DNA of 64,000 nucleotides from the NCBI RefSeq assembly GCF_028307215.1, contig NZ_JAQMHV010000001.1, positions 434,001-498,000 of the forward strand. The letters are read 5' to 3'. Positions 1 to 8,058 of the stretch are shown here, piece by piece (the stretch's first letter is position 1; each line of letters begins with the position of its first letter). This DNA is from Falsirhodobacter sp. 20TX0035 (GTDB lineage Bacteria; Pseudomonadota; Alphaproteobacteria; Rhodobacterales; Rhodobacteraceae). The translations under genes were made by a program, and so were the position numbers. The notes below the pieces were generated by a model. The model was not told the DNA's origin, searched no databases, and was given only the letters and a program-made list of their open reading frames with translations.

Positions 1-138
1 GCCATCGTCACCTCCACCCTTCGTCGCCGGTTCCTGCGCACGGTGGTGGCGGCCAAGGGTCTGGGGGCGCCGGTCCTGTCCTATGACGAGATCGGTCTGG
101 ACGCCAAGCCCGCGATGATCGGCGTGGTGGCGGCGTGA
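1..138 (+). CDS. flhA: FlhA C-terminus (partial), flagellar export gate
   Basis: The last 45 codons of a gene that starts before the window. The reading frame ends in a TGA at 136-138, and the translation contains the stretch LRRRFLRTVVA followed by a short acidic end, which fits the cytoplasmic C-terminal domain of FlhA. FlhA is the large subunit of the flagellar type III export gate and docks export chaperones with their cargo. It overlaps the next gene, fliR, by four bases (GTGA), so the two are probably translationally coupled. The assignment leans on the fliR-flhB neighbours, because only a small part of the protein is visible. Confidence 0.75.
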   Translation, partial: AIVTSTLRRRFLRTVVAAKGLGAPVLSYDEIGLDAKPAMIGVVAA

Positions 139-887
139 CCGAACTGTTCGCGATCCTGACCCAGCTGACGGGGCAAAGTGAGGAGATCTGGCGGCAGGGC
201 TTTGCGATCTTCCTGCGGCTGGGGGCCCTCGCGGCGTTGTTGCCGGGCTTTGGCGAGGCGGCGGTGCCGCAGCGGGTGAAGCTGGGTCTGGCGCTGGCCT
301 TCACGCTGGTTGTCGCCCCGGGGGTGGAGGTTCCGGCGCTGACCCTTGGCGGCTATGGCGCCGAGGTGGTGGTGGGTCTGGCCCTGGGTCTGGGGCTGCG
401 CCTTCTGGTGCTGGCGCTGCAAACGGCGGGGGCGATGATCGCCAACGCCACATCCTTGTCGCAGATCCTGGGCGGGGCGGGCGAACCCCAACCCGCCATC
501 GGCCATCTTCTGACGATGGGGGGGCTGGCGCTGGCCATGGCCGCCGACCTGCACCTGCGGGTGGCAGAGTTCCTGATCCTGTCCTATCGCCTCTTCCCCG
601 TCGGCCTGCTGCCCGATTCGGGCGGGATGGCGGAGTGGGGGACGGCGCAGGTGGCGCAGGCCTTCCACCTCGCCTTCGTGCTAGCCGCGCCCTTTGTCGC
701 GGGATCGCTGATCTACAACGTCGCGATCGGCATCATCAACCGCGCGATGCCGCAACTGATGGTGTCCATGATCGGGGCGCCCGCGCTGGGTCTGGGCGTG
801 CTGATCCTTCTGGCCATCCTGACGCCGCTGGTGCTGACGGTCTGGCTGTCCCACCTCAACGGCTGGCTGGAGCGCCCCTTCGGATGA
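135..887 (+). CDS. fliR: FliR, flagellar export gate membrane protein
   Basis: A 250-residue, very hydrophobic protein with about six membrane segments, the usual FliR size. FliR sits with FliP and FliQ in the helical export gate inside the MS ring. The N-terminal part (FLRLGALAALLPGFGE) and the C-terminal NRAMPQLMVSMIGAPA stretch are typical of the FliR/SpaR/YscT family. It starts with GTG inside the flhA stop codon and its own stop overlaps the flhB start (ATGA), so flhA-fliR-flhB form one operon. The fliQ partner gene lies on the opposite strand at 5376-5642; fliP is not in the window. Confidence 0.93.
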   Translation: MTELFAILTQLTGQSEEIWRQGFAIFLRLGALAALLPGFGEAAVPQRVKLGLALAFTLVVAPGVEVPALTLGGYGAEVVVGLALGLGLRLLVLALQTAGAMIANATSLSQILGGAGEPQPAIGHLLTMGGLALAMAADLHLRVAEFLILSYRLFPVGLLPDSGGMAEWGTAQVAQAFHLAFVLAAPFVAGSLIYNVAIGIINRAMPQLMVSMIGAPALGLGVLILLAILTPLVLTVWLSHLNGWLERPFG

Positions 888-1957
888 GCGAGGGCGCCGA
901 GAAGGAACACGAACCGACCCAGAAGAAGCTGGACGACGCGCGCGCCGAAGGCGACATACCGCGGTCCCAGGATCTGACATGGGCGGCGGTTCTGGGCGGC
1001 TTCGTCCTTGCGGCGGCGATGGCGGGGCCGGCGGCCCTTCAGAAGGCGGGCGAGACGGCGGAGGTTCTGCTGGATCAGGCGGACCGGCTGGCCCCCCTGA
1101 TGTCCACCAGGGCCGGCGCGCCGATCGCCGGGCTGATCCTGCAACTGGGGCTGGCCATGTGGCCGTTCCTGCTGATCCCGATGGTGGCCGCGATGCTGGC
1201 GCTGGTGGTGCAGCGCGCCGTCGTGGTGACACCGAAGAACCTTGCCCCCAAGTCATCCCGCATCTCCCCCCTGTCCAATGCCAAGCAGAAGTTCGGACCG
1301 GAGGGTCTGGTCGAGTTCGGCAAGAGCCTTGGGAAGATGCTGATCATCGGGGCGCTGCTGGTCTGGTTCCTGCGCAGTGAATCCGACCGGATCATGGGGA
1401 TGCTGTATCTGGATCCCAGCGGGGCGATGTCGGTGATGCTGGGCATGGTGACCCGGTTCCTGGGGCTGGCCTTCGGCGTGGCGCTGGTGATCGGGGGGGC
1501 CGACTTCCTGTGGCAGCGCCTGCGCTTCACCAAGCGCAACCGCATGTCCCGGCAAGAGGTGGTGGACGAGCACAAATCCTCCGAAGGCGATCCGCACATG
1601 AAGCACCAGCGCCGCCAGCGGGGCATGCAGATCGCGATGAACAAGATGCTGGCCGAGGTGCCGAAGGCGGATGTCGTGCTGGTGAACCCGACCCATTACG
1701 CCGTCGCCCTGAAATGGGACCGGGCGGCGGGGCGCGCGCCCGTCTGCGTGGCCAAGGGCGTGGACGAGGTGGCAGCCCGCATCCGTGAACGCGCGGCCGA
1801 GGCGGGCGTCCCGATCCACCGCGATCCGCCCGCGGCCCGCGCGCTCCACGCCTCGCTGGAGGTGGGGGACACCATCCACCCCGATCATTACCGTGCCGTC
1901 GCCGCTGCGATCCGCTTCGCCGACGCCATGCGCAAGAAGGCAAAGGAACGCGGATGA
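884..1957 (+). CDS. flhB: FlhB, export substrate-specificity switch
   Basis: A 357-residue export gate protein with four membrane segments and a cytoplasmic domain. FlhB switches export from rod/hook subunits to filament subunits after it cleaves itself. The cleavage motif NPTH is present, with Asn at residue 268, followed by YAVAL as in the family. The N-terminus (EPTQKKLDDARAEGDIPRSQD) is the typical FlhB start. A longer in-frame reading upstream exists but runs through fliR; the ATG at 884 overlaps the fliR stop and gives the normal family length. FliK, whose signal triggers the switch, is encoded at 11439-12818. Confidence 0.95.
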   Translation: MSEGAEKEHEPTQKKLDDARAEGDIPRSQDLTWAAVLGGFVLAAAMAGPAALQKAGETAEVLLDQADRLAPLMSTRAGAPIAGLILQLGLAMWPFLLIPMVAAMLALVVQRAVVVTPKNLAPKSSRISPLSNAKQKFGPEGLVEFGKSLGKMLIIGALLVWFLRSESDRIMGMLYLDPSGAMSVMLGMVTRFLGLAFGVALVIGGADFLWQRLRFTKRNRMSRQEVVDEHKSSEGDPHMKHQRRQRGMQIAMNKMLAEVPKADVVLVNPTHYAVALKWDRAAGRAPVCVAKGVDEVAARIRERAAEAGVPIHRDPPAARALHASLEVGDTIHPDHYRAVAAAIRFADAMRKKAKERG

Positions 1958-2253
1958 ACCGTCTGGACCGGCTGAAGAAGATCGCGGACCTGATCCTGGA
2001 CACCAAGCTGGCGGAGGTGCAGGCCGCCGACCGCGCGCGGCGCGAAAGCCTGGGGCATCTGGACAGCCTGCAGGTGCCGATGGTGATCGAGGATCCGGCC
2101 AGCGCCCGTGTCGCGCTGCGCTATGAACAATGGGCCGACGCGCGGCGGGCCGAGATCAACGTGACCCTGGCCCGCCAGACCGCCGAATGGCTGGAAGCGC
2201 AGGACCGTGCCCGTCTGGCCTTTGGCCGGGCGCAGGTTCTGCGGAAGCTGTGA
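1954..2253 (+). CDS. small coiled-coil flagellar protein, FliJ-like
   Basis: A 99-residue, charged, helical protein with no membrane segment. It overlaps the flhB stop by four bases (ATGA) and closes the flhA-fliR-flhB operon. It is rich in Arg, Glu, Ala and Leu in heptad-like spacing, as expected of an antiparallel coiled coil. Its position and fold suggest FliJ, the stalk and chaperone partner of the FliI ATPase, but I see no diagnostic motif and FliJ proteins are usually nearer 140 residues. Its TGA abuts the stop codon of fliL on the other strand (TGA|TCA at 2251-2256). Treat the function as inferred from context. Confidence 0.6.
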   Translation: MNRLDRLKKIADLILDTKLAEVQAADRARRESLGHLDSLQVPMVIEDPASARVALRYEQWADARRAEINVTLARQTAEWLEAQDRARLAFGRAQVLRKL

Positions 2254-2709
2254 TCAGCTGTCCTGCCGCATGATGTCCACGATCAGGACATCGCTCAGCA
2301 TGTCGCCCAGCACGCGCTCCCCCGCCTCCAGCAGGGACCGGCGCAGCACGACCAGGTTGTCGGCGTCGGTGAAGCTGCCCTGGAAGCCGCCGGTGTTGGC
2401 GAAATCGAACAGGACCTGCAGGAAGCTGTCGCGCAGCTTCGGTTCGCGCGCGAAGACGGCCTCTGTCTCACCGGCGGTGACTTCCAGGCTTAGCGACAGC
2501 ACGACCATGGAGGTGACGCGCCCGGTGGCCACCACGGGGATGACGAACTGGTTGCTCAGCTTGACATAATCGTGGTCGGTCGCCTTGGCCTCGGGGGCCG
2601 CGGGGGCGTCCTCTTCCGGCTCGGGCGGCGTGTGCAGGAACAGGCCCGCGCCCACGCCGGCACCGGCGCCCACCAAGATCAGGATCAGGGGCAGAAGGAT
2701 CTTCTTCAT
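2254..2709 (-). CDS. fliL: FliL, basal-body stator-associated protein
   Basis: A 151-residue protein with one N-terminal membrane helix (residues about 4-26, rich in Gly, Ala and Val), a Pro/Glu-rich periplasmic linker and a C-terminal FliL domain. FliL surrounds the MotAB stator and stabilises torque generation. It is the last gene of the reverse operon flgB-flgC-fliE-fliQ-flgF-flgG-flgA-flgH-fliL. Its ATG overlaps the flgH stop by one base. The C-terminal part (LGDMLSDVLIVDIMRQDS) fits the family. Confidence 0.88.
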   Translation of the reverse strand: MKKILLPLILILVGAGAGVGAGLFLHTPPEPEEDAPAAPEAKATDHDYVKLSNQFVIPVVATGRVTSMVVLSLSLEVTAGETEAVFAREPKLRDSFLQVLFDFANTGGFQGSFTDADNLVVLRRSLLEAGERVLGDMLSDVLIVDIMRQDS

Positions 2710-3440
2710 CAGAACGGCATCAGGATGTCGGTGACCTGCTGGCCATAGCGGGGCTGCTGCACGTCGGTGATCTGGCCACGCCCGCCATAGGAGATCTGGG
2801 CCCCCGCGATCTTGTCATAGGTCACCTCGTTCTGGCGGGTGATGTCGGCGGGGCGCACGTAGCCCGTCACCTTCAGGTCCCGCAGTTCGTAGTTCACCCG
2901 AACCTCCTGCCGGCCCTCGATCCGCAGGACGCCGTTGGGCAGTTCCTCCACCACCGTGGCGGCGATGCGCAGTTCCAGCGTCTCGTTCCGCTTGGTGGAC
3001 CCGTCGCCTTCATAGCTGCTGGTGGAGGCGGTATCCACAGCGTTGGCCATCGACGCCCCGTCCGGCAGGTGACGGTCCACGCGCTGCGGGATGCCGAACA
3101 GCGAGGGCACCTTCATCGTGTCGCTGCCCGCGCGCGTCCGGCCCGAGGTGTTCGACATCTCGGCCCGGTCGTCGATCTCGATCACGACGGTCAGGATGTC
3201 GCCGCGGTGTTCCGCCCGCCGGTCGCTGAGAAGCGCCGTGCGGTTCCCGGTCCAGAGCGATGAGGTGGCCGCCGGGGTGGCCTGCTGGCTCGATTCCGGC
3301 AGGGGCGTCGCATAAAGGGCGTGGTACTGGTAGCTGTCCTGCTGGGCGGCGAAGTCGGGGGCCTTGCCCACTTGGGACAGGCGGCCGCAGGCGGACACTC
3401 CGGTGGACAGGGCAATCAGGCAGATCAGGGCGGCGCGCAT
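2709..3440 (-). CDS. flgH: FlgH, L-ring lipoprotein
   Basis: A 243-residue outer-membrane lipoprotein that forms the L-ring bushing around the flagellar rod. The N-terminus is a lipoprotein signal with the lipobox VSAC (Cys18). Typical FlgH segments follow: LFSDRRA-like (here LLSDRRAEHRGDILTVVIEI) and the C-terminal RPADITRQNEV and YGGRGQI stretches. The start at 3440 is chosen because it gives the signal peptide; the open frame continues upstream only into flgA territory. It lies eight bases after flgA and overlaps fliL by one base. The P-ring gene flgI is not in the window. Confidence 0.95.
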   Translation of the reverse strand: MRAALICLIALSTGVSACGRLSQVGKAPDFAAQQDSYQYHALYATPLPESSQQATPAATSSLWTGNRTALLSDRRAEHRGDILTVVIEIDDRAEMSNTSGRTRAGSDTMKVPSLFGIPQRVDRHLPDGASMANAVDTASTSSYEGDGSTKRNETLELRIAATVVEELPNGVLRIEGRQEVRVNYELRDLKVTGYVRPADITRQNEVTYDKIAGAQISYGGRGQITDVQQPRYGQQVTDILMPF

Positions 3441-3448
3441 GGGTTCTC

Positions 3449-3877
3449 CTACAGGCCGGGGCCGACAACCACCCGGCCATCGTTCGCGATGCGGCCGGTC
3501 ACGGTGGTGCGGGATTGAAGGTTCATCACGCGGATCACGTCGCCCACCCCGCCGCGCCCAAGGGCACGGCCTTCGGTCAGGATCGACAGACCTCCCGCGT
3601 GATAGCTGAGAGGGACAAGCTGGTTGCGGTCCACGATGGCGGGTGGGCCGATGTCCTCGGGGCGGATCGGGCGGCCGGCGTAAAGCGCGACCCGCGCCTC
3701 CATCCCGACGGCCAGAAGCGGATCGTCCAAGGCGCCCGGCACGGCGCCGGGGGCAAGCTTGACGTCCTGTTCGGAAATTACGGTTTCGGCCCGCAGGGTG
3801 CGGGCGGCCAGAACGGTGTCCGCCTGCCCCGCCAGCGGCGACAGGCACAGGATCAGGGCAAGGGCGGGACGGATCAT
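3449..3877 (-). CDS. flgA: FlgA, P-ring assembly chaperone (short form)
   Basis: A 142-residue periplasmic protein with a signal peptide (residues 1-19, cut near AGQA-DT). FlgA is the chaperone that helps the P-ring protein FlgI assemble. The SAF-type domain is visible (RTLRAETVISEQDVKL, then YAGRPIRPEDI), and the C-terminal segment ends in the family-like GRIANDGRVVVGPGL. It is shorter than enterobacterial FlgA (about 219 residues) because the N-terminal extra domain is missing, which is common in alphaproteobacteria. It overlaps the flgG stop by four bases. Confidence 0.88.
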   Translation of the reverse strand: MIRPALALILCLSPLAGQADTVLAARTLRAETVISEQDVKLAPGAVPGALDDPLLAVGMEARVALYAGRPIRPEDIGPPAIVDRNQLVPLSYHAGGLSILTEGRALGRGGVGDVIRVMNLQSRTTVTGRIANDGRVVVGPGL

Positions 3878-4659
3878 TTCACCTGCACCGTGGCCGACAG
3901 CATCTCGTCCGCGGCGGTGATGACCTTGGAGTTCAGTTCGTAGGCGCGCTGCGCCTTGATCAGCTCCGTCACCTCGCGCACGGCATCGACGGAACTGTCC
4001 TCCAGATAGCCTTGGCGCAGGGTGCCCAAACCGTCCTCGCCCGGGACGCCCTGCATCGGCGGGCCCGATGCTTCGGTTTCAAGGAAGAGGTTCGAACCCT
4101 GCGCCTCCAGCCCCTTGGCGTTGGTGAAGTTGACGAGGTTCATCTGGCCCAGAAGCTGCGGCTGAACAGCGCCCGCGAAATAGGCGTAGACCTCGCCCGC
4201 CGCGTTGATCGACACGCTGCTGGCGTCGTCGGGAATGGTGATGCCGGGAGCGACCTCATGCCCGTCGGCGTTCACGATCAGGCCGTCGGCCGACCGTTTC
4301 ATCGCCCCGTCGCGGGTGTAGGCGGCGGTGCCGTTGGGCAGCGTCACCTCAAGGTAACCCGCGCCTTCGATGGCCAAATCCAGATCGCCGCCGGTCTGCG
4401 CCAGCGACCCCTGCGCCAGCACGATCGACACGGAAGACGGGCGCACGCCCATGCCCATCTGCACGCCGGTGGGCAGCATCGTCCCATCCTCGGCCGCGAT
4501 GGTGCCGGGGCGGGCGACCTGCTGGTAATGCAGGTCCGCGAAATCCGCGCGGCGGGCGTTGTAGCCGGTGGTCGACATGTTCGCGAGGTTGTTCGACACG
4601 GTGTCAACCCGCATCTGCTGGGCCGCCATGCCGGAGGCCGCGATCTGAAGGGCGTTCAT
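3874..4659 (-). CDS. flgG: FlgG, distal rod protein
   Basis: A 261-residue axial protein of the usual FlgG length, making the distal rod of the basal body. The N-terminus has the rod/hook signature (MRVDTVSNNLANMSTTGY), and the C-terminus has the matching coiled-coil motif (ELIKAQRAYELNSKVI). It follows flgF in the operon with a nine-base gap and overlaps flgA by four bases. It is secreted by the flagellar type III apparatus without a cleaved signal peptide. Confidence 0.96.
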   Translation of the reverse strand: MNALQIAASGMAAQQMRVDTVSNNLANMSTTGYNARRADFADLHYQQVARPGTIAAEDGTMLPTGVQMGMGVRPSSVSIVLAQGSLAQTGGDLDLAIEGAGYLEVTLPNGTAAYTRDGAMKRSADGLIVNADGHEVAPGITIPDDASSVSINAAGEVYAYFAGAVQPQLLGQMNLVNFTNAKGLEAQGSNLFLETEASGPPMQGVPGEDGLGTLRQGYLEDSSVDAVREVTELIKAQRAYELNSKVITAADEMLSATVQVK

Positions 4660-4668
4660 GGGCGGTCC

Positions 4669-5376
4669 TTATTGTCCAAGGGTCTGGATGGCGGTTTTCA
4701 GGCGGTCGTCCTCACGGTCGAGGAAGCTCTGCCCCATCTCGTAGGCGCGCTGGACCTGGATCATCCGGGCCACCTCCGCGATCGGATCCACGTTCGACCC
4801 TTCGAGGCTGCCCTGAAGGATCGTGCCTTCGGCGGGTTCGGTCTCCCCCGCCTCGAACAGGGTGCCGCCTTCGTGGCGCAGGGCGTTGCGGTCGGTGGGC
4901 AGGAACAGGCCGATCCGCGCCAGGGGCTGGCCTTCGGCCGACAGGGTGCCGTCCTGCGCCACGGACACGAGGCCTGCATCGGGCGGCACCATGATGGGCG
5001 CGCCGCCATCGTCCAGAAGCGAGTGGCCGTCGGCGTTCACCAGCATCCCCTCAGCCGAGGGGGTGAAGCTGCCGGCGCGCGTCAGACGCTCCCCCTGCGG
5101 GGTTTGCACGGCAAAGAACCCGTCGCCGCGGATCGCGAAGTCGAACGCGGCGCCGGTGGCGGTCAGCCCCCCTTCCGTCAGGTCGATCTGGCGAGTGGAG
5201 GCGGTGGCCATGGACAGCGACGGCGCCTCCTCCAGCCGCTTCACGTGTTCGGAAAACACCACGCCTTCGCGCCGGAAGCCGGTGGTGGACAGGTTCGCGA
5301 TGTTGTTCGCGACCGTCTGCATCTGGTGCATCAGGCCTGATTGCCGCGTCAGCGTGACGTATCCCGACGCGTCCAT
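4669..5376 (-). CDS. flgF: FlgF, proximal rod protein
   Basis: A 235-residue rod protein with the N-terminal motif MQTVANNIANLSTTGFRRE and the C-terminal motif MIQVQRAYEMGQSFLD, both typical of the flagellar rod/hook family. Length and position before flgG indicate FlgF. Its ATG overlaps the fliQ stop by one base, showing tight coupling with the export gate gene. Confidence 0.94.
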   Translation of the reverse strand: MDASGYVTLTRQSGLMHQMQTVANNIANLSTTGFRREGVVFSEHVKRLEEAPSLSMATASTRQIDLTEGGLTATGAAFDFAIRGDGFFAVQTPQGERLTRAGSFTPSAEGMLVNADGHSLLDDGGAPIMVPPDAGLVSVAQDGTLSAEGQPLARIGLFLPTDRNALRHEGGTLFEAGETEPAEGTILQGSLEGSNVDPIAEVARMIQVQRAYEMGQSFLDREDDRLKTAIQTLGQ

Positions 5377-5642
5377 CAGGGCCCCACGATCCGGGGCAGC
5401 ACCCCGTTCTGGAAGAAGGACACGAGGGTGGAGGTCATGAAGCTCATGGACACCCAGAAGACGGCCAGCATCGTGGCCACCTTGGGCACAAAGGTCAGCG
5501 TCATCTCCTGCACCGAGGTGAGGGCCTGGAAGAGGCCGATGACCACGCCGGCGATCAGCGCCACCGCCAGAAGCGGGGCCGAGATCTGGACCGAGATCCA
5601 GAGCGCCTGGCGCAGCATGTCGAAGAGCGCGTTCTCGTCCAT
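5376..5642 (-). CDS. fliQ: FliQ, flagellar export gate subunit
   Basis: An 88-residue protein with two membrane hairpin helices, the exact size of FliQ. The sequence ALWISVQISAPLLAVALIAG and the later QALTSVQEMTLTFVPK are hallmark FliQ segments. FliQ joins FliP and FliR in the export gate. It is inserted between fliE and flgF in the rod operon rather than beside fliP or fliR. The start at 5642 is two bases after the fliE stop; a longer open frame exists upstream but passes through fliE and flgC. Confidence 0.95.
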   Translation of the reverse strand: MDENALFDMLRQALWISVQISAPLLAVALIAGVVIGLFQALTSVQEMTLTFVPKVATMLAVFWVSMSFMTSTLVSFFQNGVLPRIVGP

Positions 5643-5644
5643 GG

Positions 5645-5917
5645 TCAGATCTGCATCCGCAGGATTTCCTGATAGGCCGCGACCACCTTGTCGCGCACCG
5701 TCACGGCGGTTTCGACGGCCATCTCGGACGCCGACAGCGCCTGCACCAGGGCGTGGGGATCGGCCCCGCCCGTCATGGCGGCGGCGGCCGTGCTTTCGCC
5801 CTGCTGAAGGACCTTGGCGAAGTCGCTGGCCGCGCCCAGAAGGCCGCCGGCGGCGGGTTCCGTCGCGGGGCGGGCCTTGACGTAGCCCTGCGCGGCGAAT
5901 GTTGCGCTGATATCCAT
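5645..5917 (-). CDS. fliE: FliE, MS-ring/rod junction protein
   Basis: A 90-residue protein matching FliE in size. The C-terminal half is the conserved part (SASEMAVETAVTVRDKVVAAYQEILRMQI). FliE links the MS ring to the proximal rod and is the first axial protein exported. It lies between flgC (12-base gap) and fliQ (2-base gap). Confidence 0.93.
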   Translation of the reverse strand: MDISATFAAQGYVKARPATEPAAGGLLGAASDFAKVLQQGESTAAAAMTGGADPHALVQALSASEMAVETAVTVRDKVVAAYQEILRMQI

Positions 5918-5929
5918 TGCGGACCCTTT

Positions 5930-6307
5930 TTAACGGCGAAGAAGGTCGAACAGGCCCTGCGTCATCTGACGTGCCTGGTCGAACATGCGAAGGTTGGCCT
6001 CGTAGCTGCGCTGCGCTTCCCGGGCGTCGGCGATCTCCACCACCAGATCGACATTGGAACTGTCGAAATGGCCCGTGTCGTCGGCCAGCGGGTTCGAGGG
6101 GTCGTAGACGCTGGTCAGCGGGCTGCGGTCCAGCTGCACGGGGCCGGTGGAAACGCCGCCCTGCAGCGTTTCGGCAAAGCTGACTGTCTTGCGGTGATAG
6201 CCGGGGGTGTCGGCGTTCGCGATGTTTTCCGACACGTGGCGCAGGCGCTGCGTTTGCGCCGTCATCCCCGAGGCGGAGAGCGAAAGGGACTGGAGAAGAT
6301 CGCTCAT
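5930..6307 (-). CDS. flgC: FlgC, proximal rod protein
   Basis: A 125-residue rod protein with the N-terminal motif LRHVSENIANADTPGYHRK and the C-terminal motif RSYEANLRMFDQARQM, both typical of FlgC. It builds the proximal rod with FlgB and FlgF. It overlaps the flgB stop by four bases (ATGA). Confidence 0.95.
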   Translation of the reverse strand: MSDLLQSLSLSASGMTAQTQRLRHVSENIANADTPGYHRKTVSFAETLQGGVSTGPVQLDRSPLTSVYDPSNPLADDTGHFDSSNVDLVVEIADAREAQRSYEANLRMFDQARQMTQGLFDLLRR

Positions 6308-6681
6308 CCCTTGTTGCCAAGGCTGGCGCGCAGGATGTCGGACGTGGCGCGGTAGATGGACAGGGCCATGTCGTGCTCCTGCCGGATCTCCACCGCGCGG
6401 ACCATCTCCTGGTCCAGCGACACGGTGTTGCCGTTGGGATCCTCGCTCAGCGAGGATTGCACGACCTGCGCGGTGGTAGACGCGCCGCCGCCGACATGGC
6501 CCGGACGCGTGGCGCGCAGGCCGCCGGTTTCGGCATAGCTCTGGCCGAAATCGGCCAGGTCGCGCGCCTTGTAGCCGGGCGTGTCGGCGTTGGCGATGTT
6601 CTGCGCCACCAGCCCCTGCCGGGCCCCGGCATGTTCGGCCATGGCATGCGCCATCTTCACGATCTTCAGACTTTCAAACAT
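6304..6681 (-). CDS. flgB: FlgB, proximal rod protein (operon head)
   Basis: A 125-residue rod protein with the motif LVAQNIANADTPGYKARDL and the C-terminal EIRQEHDMALSIYRATSDIL typical of FlgB. The start at 6681 (MFESLKI) is preferred over an in-frame ATG seven codons upstream because a GGGAGA ribosome site lies just before it. It is the first gene of the nine-gene reverse operon that ends in fliL. Confidence 0.94.
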   Translation of the reverse strand: MFESLKIVKMAHAMAEHAGARQGLVAQNIANADTPGYKARDLADFGQSYAETGGLRATRPGHVGGGASTTAQVVQSSLSEDPNGNTVSLDQEMVRAVEIRQEHDMALSIYRATSDILRASLGNKG

Positions 6682-6762
6682 CGGGGCTTCTCCCTCGATC
6701 ACCTTTCACCTTGGCTTAAGGGTGATTCCTTTAGAAAAGGTAAGCATCGGAAAGGAGCGACC
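6682..6762. promoter_or_regulatory. divergent promoter region flgB / fliI
   Basis: An 81-base gap between the divergent starts of flgB and fliI, AT-rich for this genome (CTTAAGGGTGATTCCTTTAG near 6714). It must hold the promoters of both the rod/L-ring operon and fliI. The TTAA half-site at 6715-6718 lacks a partner at the CtrA spacing of seven bases. No clear sigma-54 or sigma-28 sequence is seen. A ribosome site AAAGGAG precedes fliI. Confidence 0.6.
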
Positions 6763-8058
6763 ATGTCCGTATCGTTCGACCGGCTGACCGCGCGTCTGGC
6801 CCGCATCTCCCCCCAACGCCGCGTGGGGCGCATCGCCTCGCTGGGGGGCGGCGCGATCCGCGTCGCGGGCCTGTCGGACGTGGCCGCGCTGGGGGACCGA
6901 GTGACCATCTCCGACCGCTGCGGGGGGGAGGTTGTGGAACTGGCCGCGGACGCCCTGACCGTGATGGCCGACGACGCGACCGAAGGGCTGGCCATCGACG
7001 ATCCGGTGCTGCTGGAGGGGGCGGCCGTGCTGTCGCCCGATGACAGCTGGATCGGCCGGGTGATCGACCCCCTGGGCCGTCCGCTGGACGACCGGCCGCT
7101 GATGGAGGGCCCCCTGCCCCGCAGCCTGCGCGCCGCCCCGCCGCCGCCCGCCCATCGCCGCCCGATGGGGGCGCGGCTGGCCACGGGCATGGCGGTGTTC
7201 GACACGCTGCTGCCGCTGGTGCGGGGGCAGCGGATCGGGCTTTTTGCAGGCTCCGGTGTGGGCAAGTCCACCTTGCTGGCGGGCTTCGCACGCGGCGTGC
7301 AGGCCGATCTGGTGGTGATCGCGCTGGTGGGCGAACGCGGGCGCGAGGTGCGGGAGTTCGTGGAACATGTGCTGGGCGCCGAGGGCATGGCCCGCGCCGT
7401 AGTCGTGGCCGCCACCTCGGACCGGTCGCCCGCGATTCGGCGGCGCTGCGCGCTGGCCGCGATGACGGTGGCCGAACATTTCCGCGACCGGGGGCTGCAT
7501 GTGCTGCTGCTGGCCGATTCCATCACCCGCTTTGCCGAGGCGCATCGCGAAATGTCCGTGGCCGGGGGCGAGGCCGCGTCCCTGCGCGGCTACCCTCCGT
7601 CCACCAGCCACGCGATCATGTCGCTGGCCGAACGCGCGGGCCCGGGGGCCGAGGGTCAGGGCGACATCACGGCGGTCTTCAGCGTGCTGGTGGCCGGTTC
7701 CAACATGGAGGAGCCGGTGGCCGACATCCTGCGCGGCACCATCGACGGTCACGTGGTGATGGATCGCAGCATCGCCGAACGCGGGCGGTTCCCGGCCGTC
7801 GACCTGCTGCGGTCCGTGTCGCGCAGTCTGCCCAAGGCGGCAACGCCGGCGGAAAACGCGCAGATCGCCCGCGCGCGGCAGGTTCTGGGCGCCTGGGACC
7901 GGGCCGAGATGATGGTGCAAGCAGGGCTTTACGCAAAGGGATCGGACCCGCAGGTCGATCTGGCCGTGCGCTTGTGGCCGAAGCTGGACGCGTTCCTGGC
8001 GGAATCCTCGTCCAGCACCACCCACGCCTTCCAGCGGCTGGAGGAAGCGTTGCGTTAG
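6763..8058 (+). CDS. fliI: FliI, flagellum-specific ATPase
   Basis: A 431-residue ATPase related to the F1 beta subunit. It powers unfolding and release of export substrates at the cytoplasmic side of the flagellar export gate. The Walker A motif GSGVGKS (Lys168) and the segments VIALVGERGREVREF and LLLADSITRFAEAHRE are present. The ATG at 6763 follows an AAAGGAG ribosome site and gives normal length. Its TAG shares bases with the TAA of the convergent DUF1217 gene (TTAG at 8055-8058). No fliH lies beside it. Confidence 0.96.
   Translation: MSVSFDRLTARLARISPQRRVGRIASLGGGAIRVAGLSDVAALGDRVTISDRCGGEVVELAADALTVMADDATEGLAIDDPVLLEGAAVLSPDDSWIGRVIDPLGRPLDDRPLMEGPLPRSLRAAPPPPAHRRPMGARLATGMAVFDTLLPLVRGQRIGLFAGSGVGKSTLLAGFARGVQADLVVIALVGERGREVREFVEHVLGAEGMARAVVVAATSDRSPAIRRRCALAAMTVAEHFRDRGLHVLLLADSITRFAEAHREMSVAGGEAASLRGYPPSTSHAIMSLAERAGPGAEGQGDITAVFSVLVAGSNMEEPVADILRGTIDGHVVMDRSIAERGRFPAVDLLRSVSRSLPKAATPAENAQIARARQVLGAWDRAEMMVQAGLYAKGSDPQVDLAVRLWPKLDAFLAESSSSTTHAFQRLEEALR

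Noticed and set aside
635-883. N-terminal extension of FlhB
   Set aside because: The extension is an out-of-frame reading of fliR; the family start is at 884.
6682-6762. CtrA box between flgB and fliI
   Set aside because: Only one TTAA half-site; no partner at seven bases spacing.
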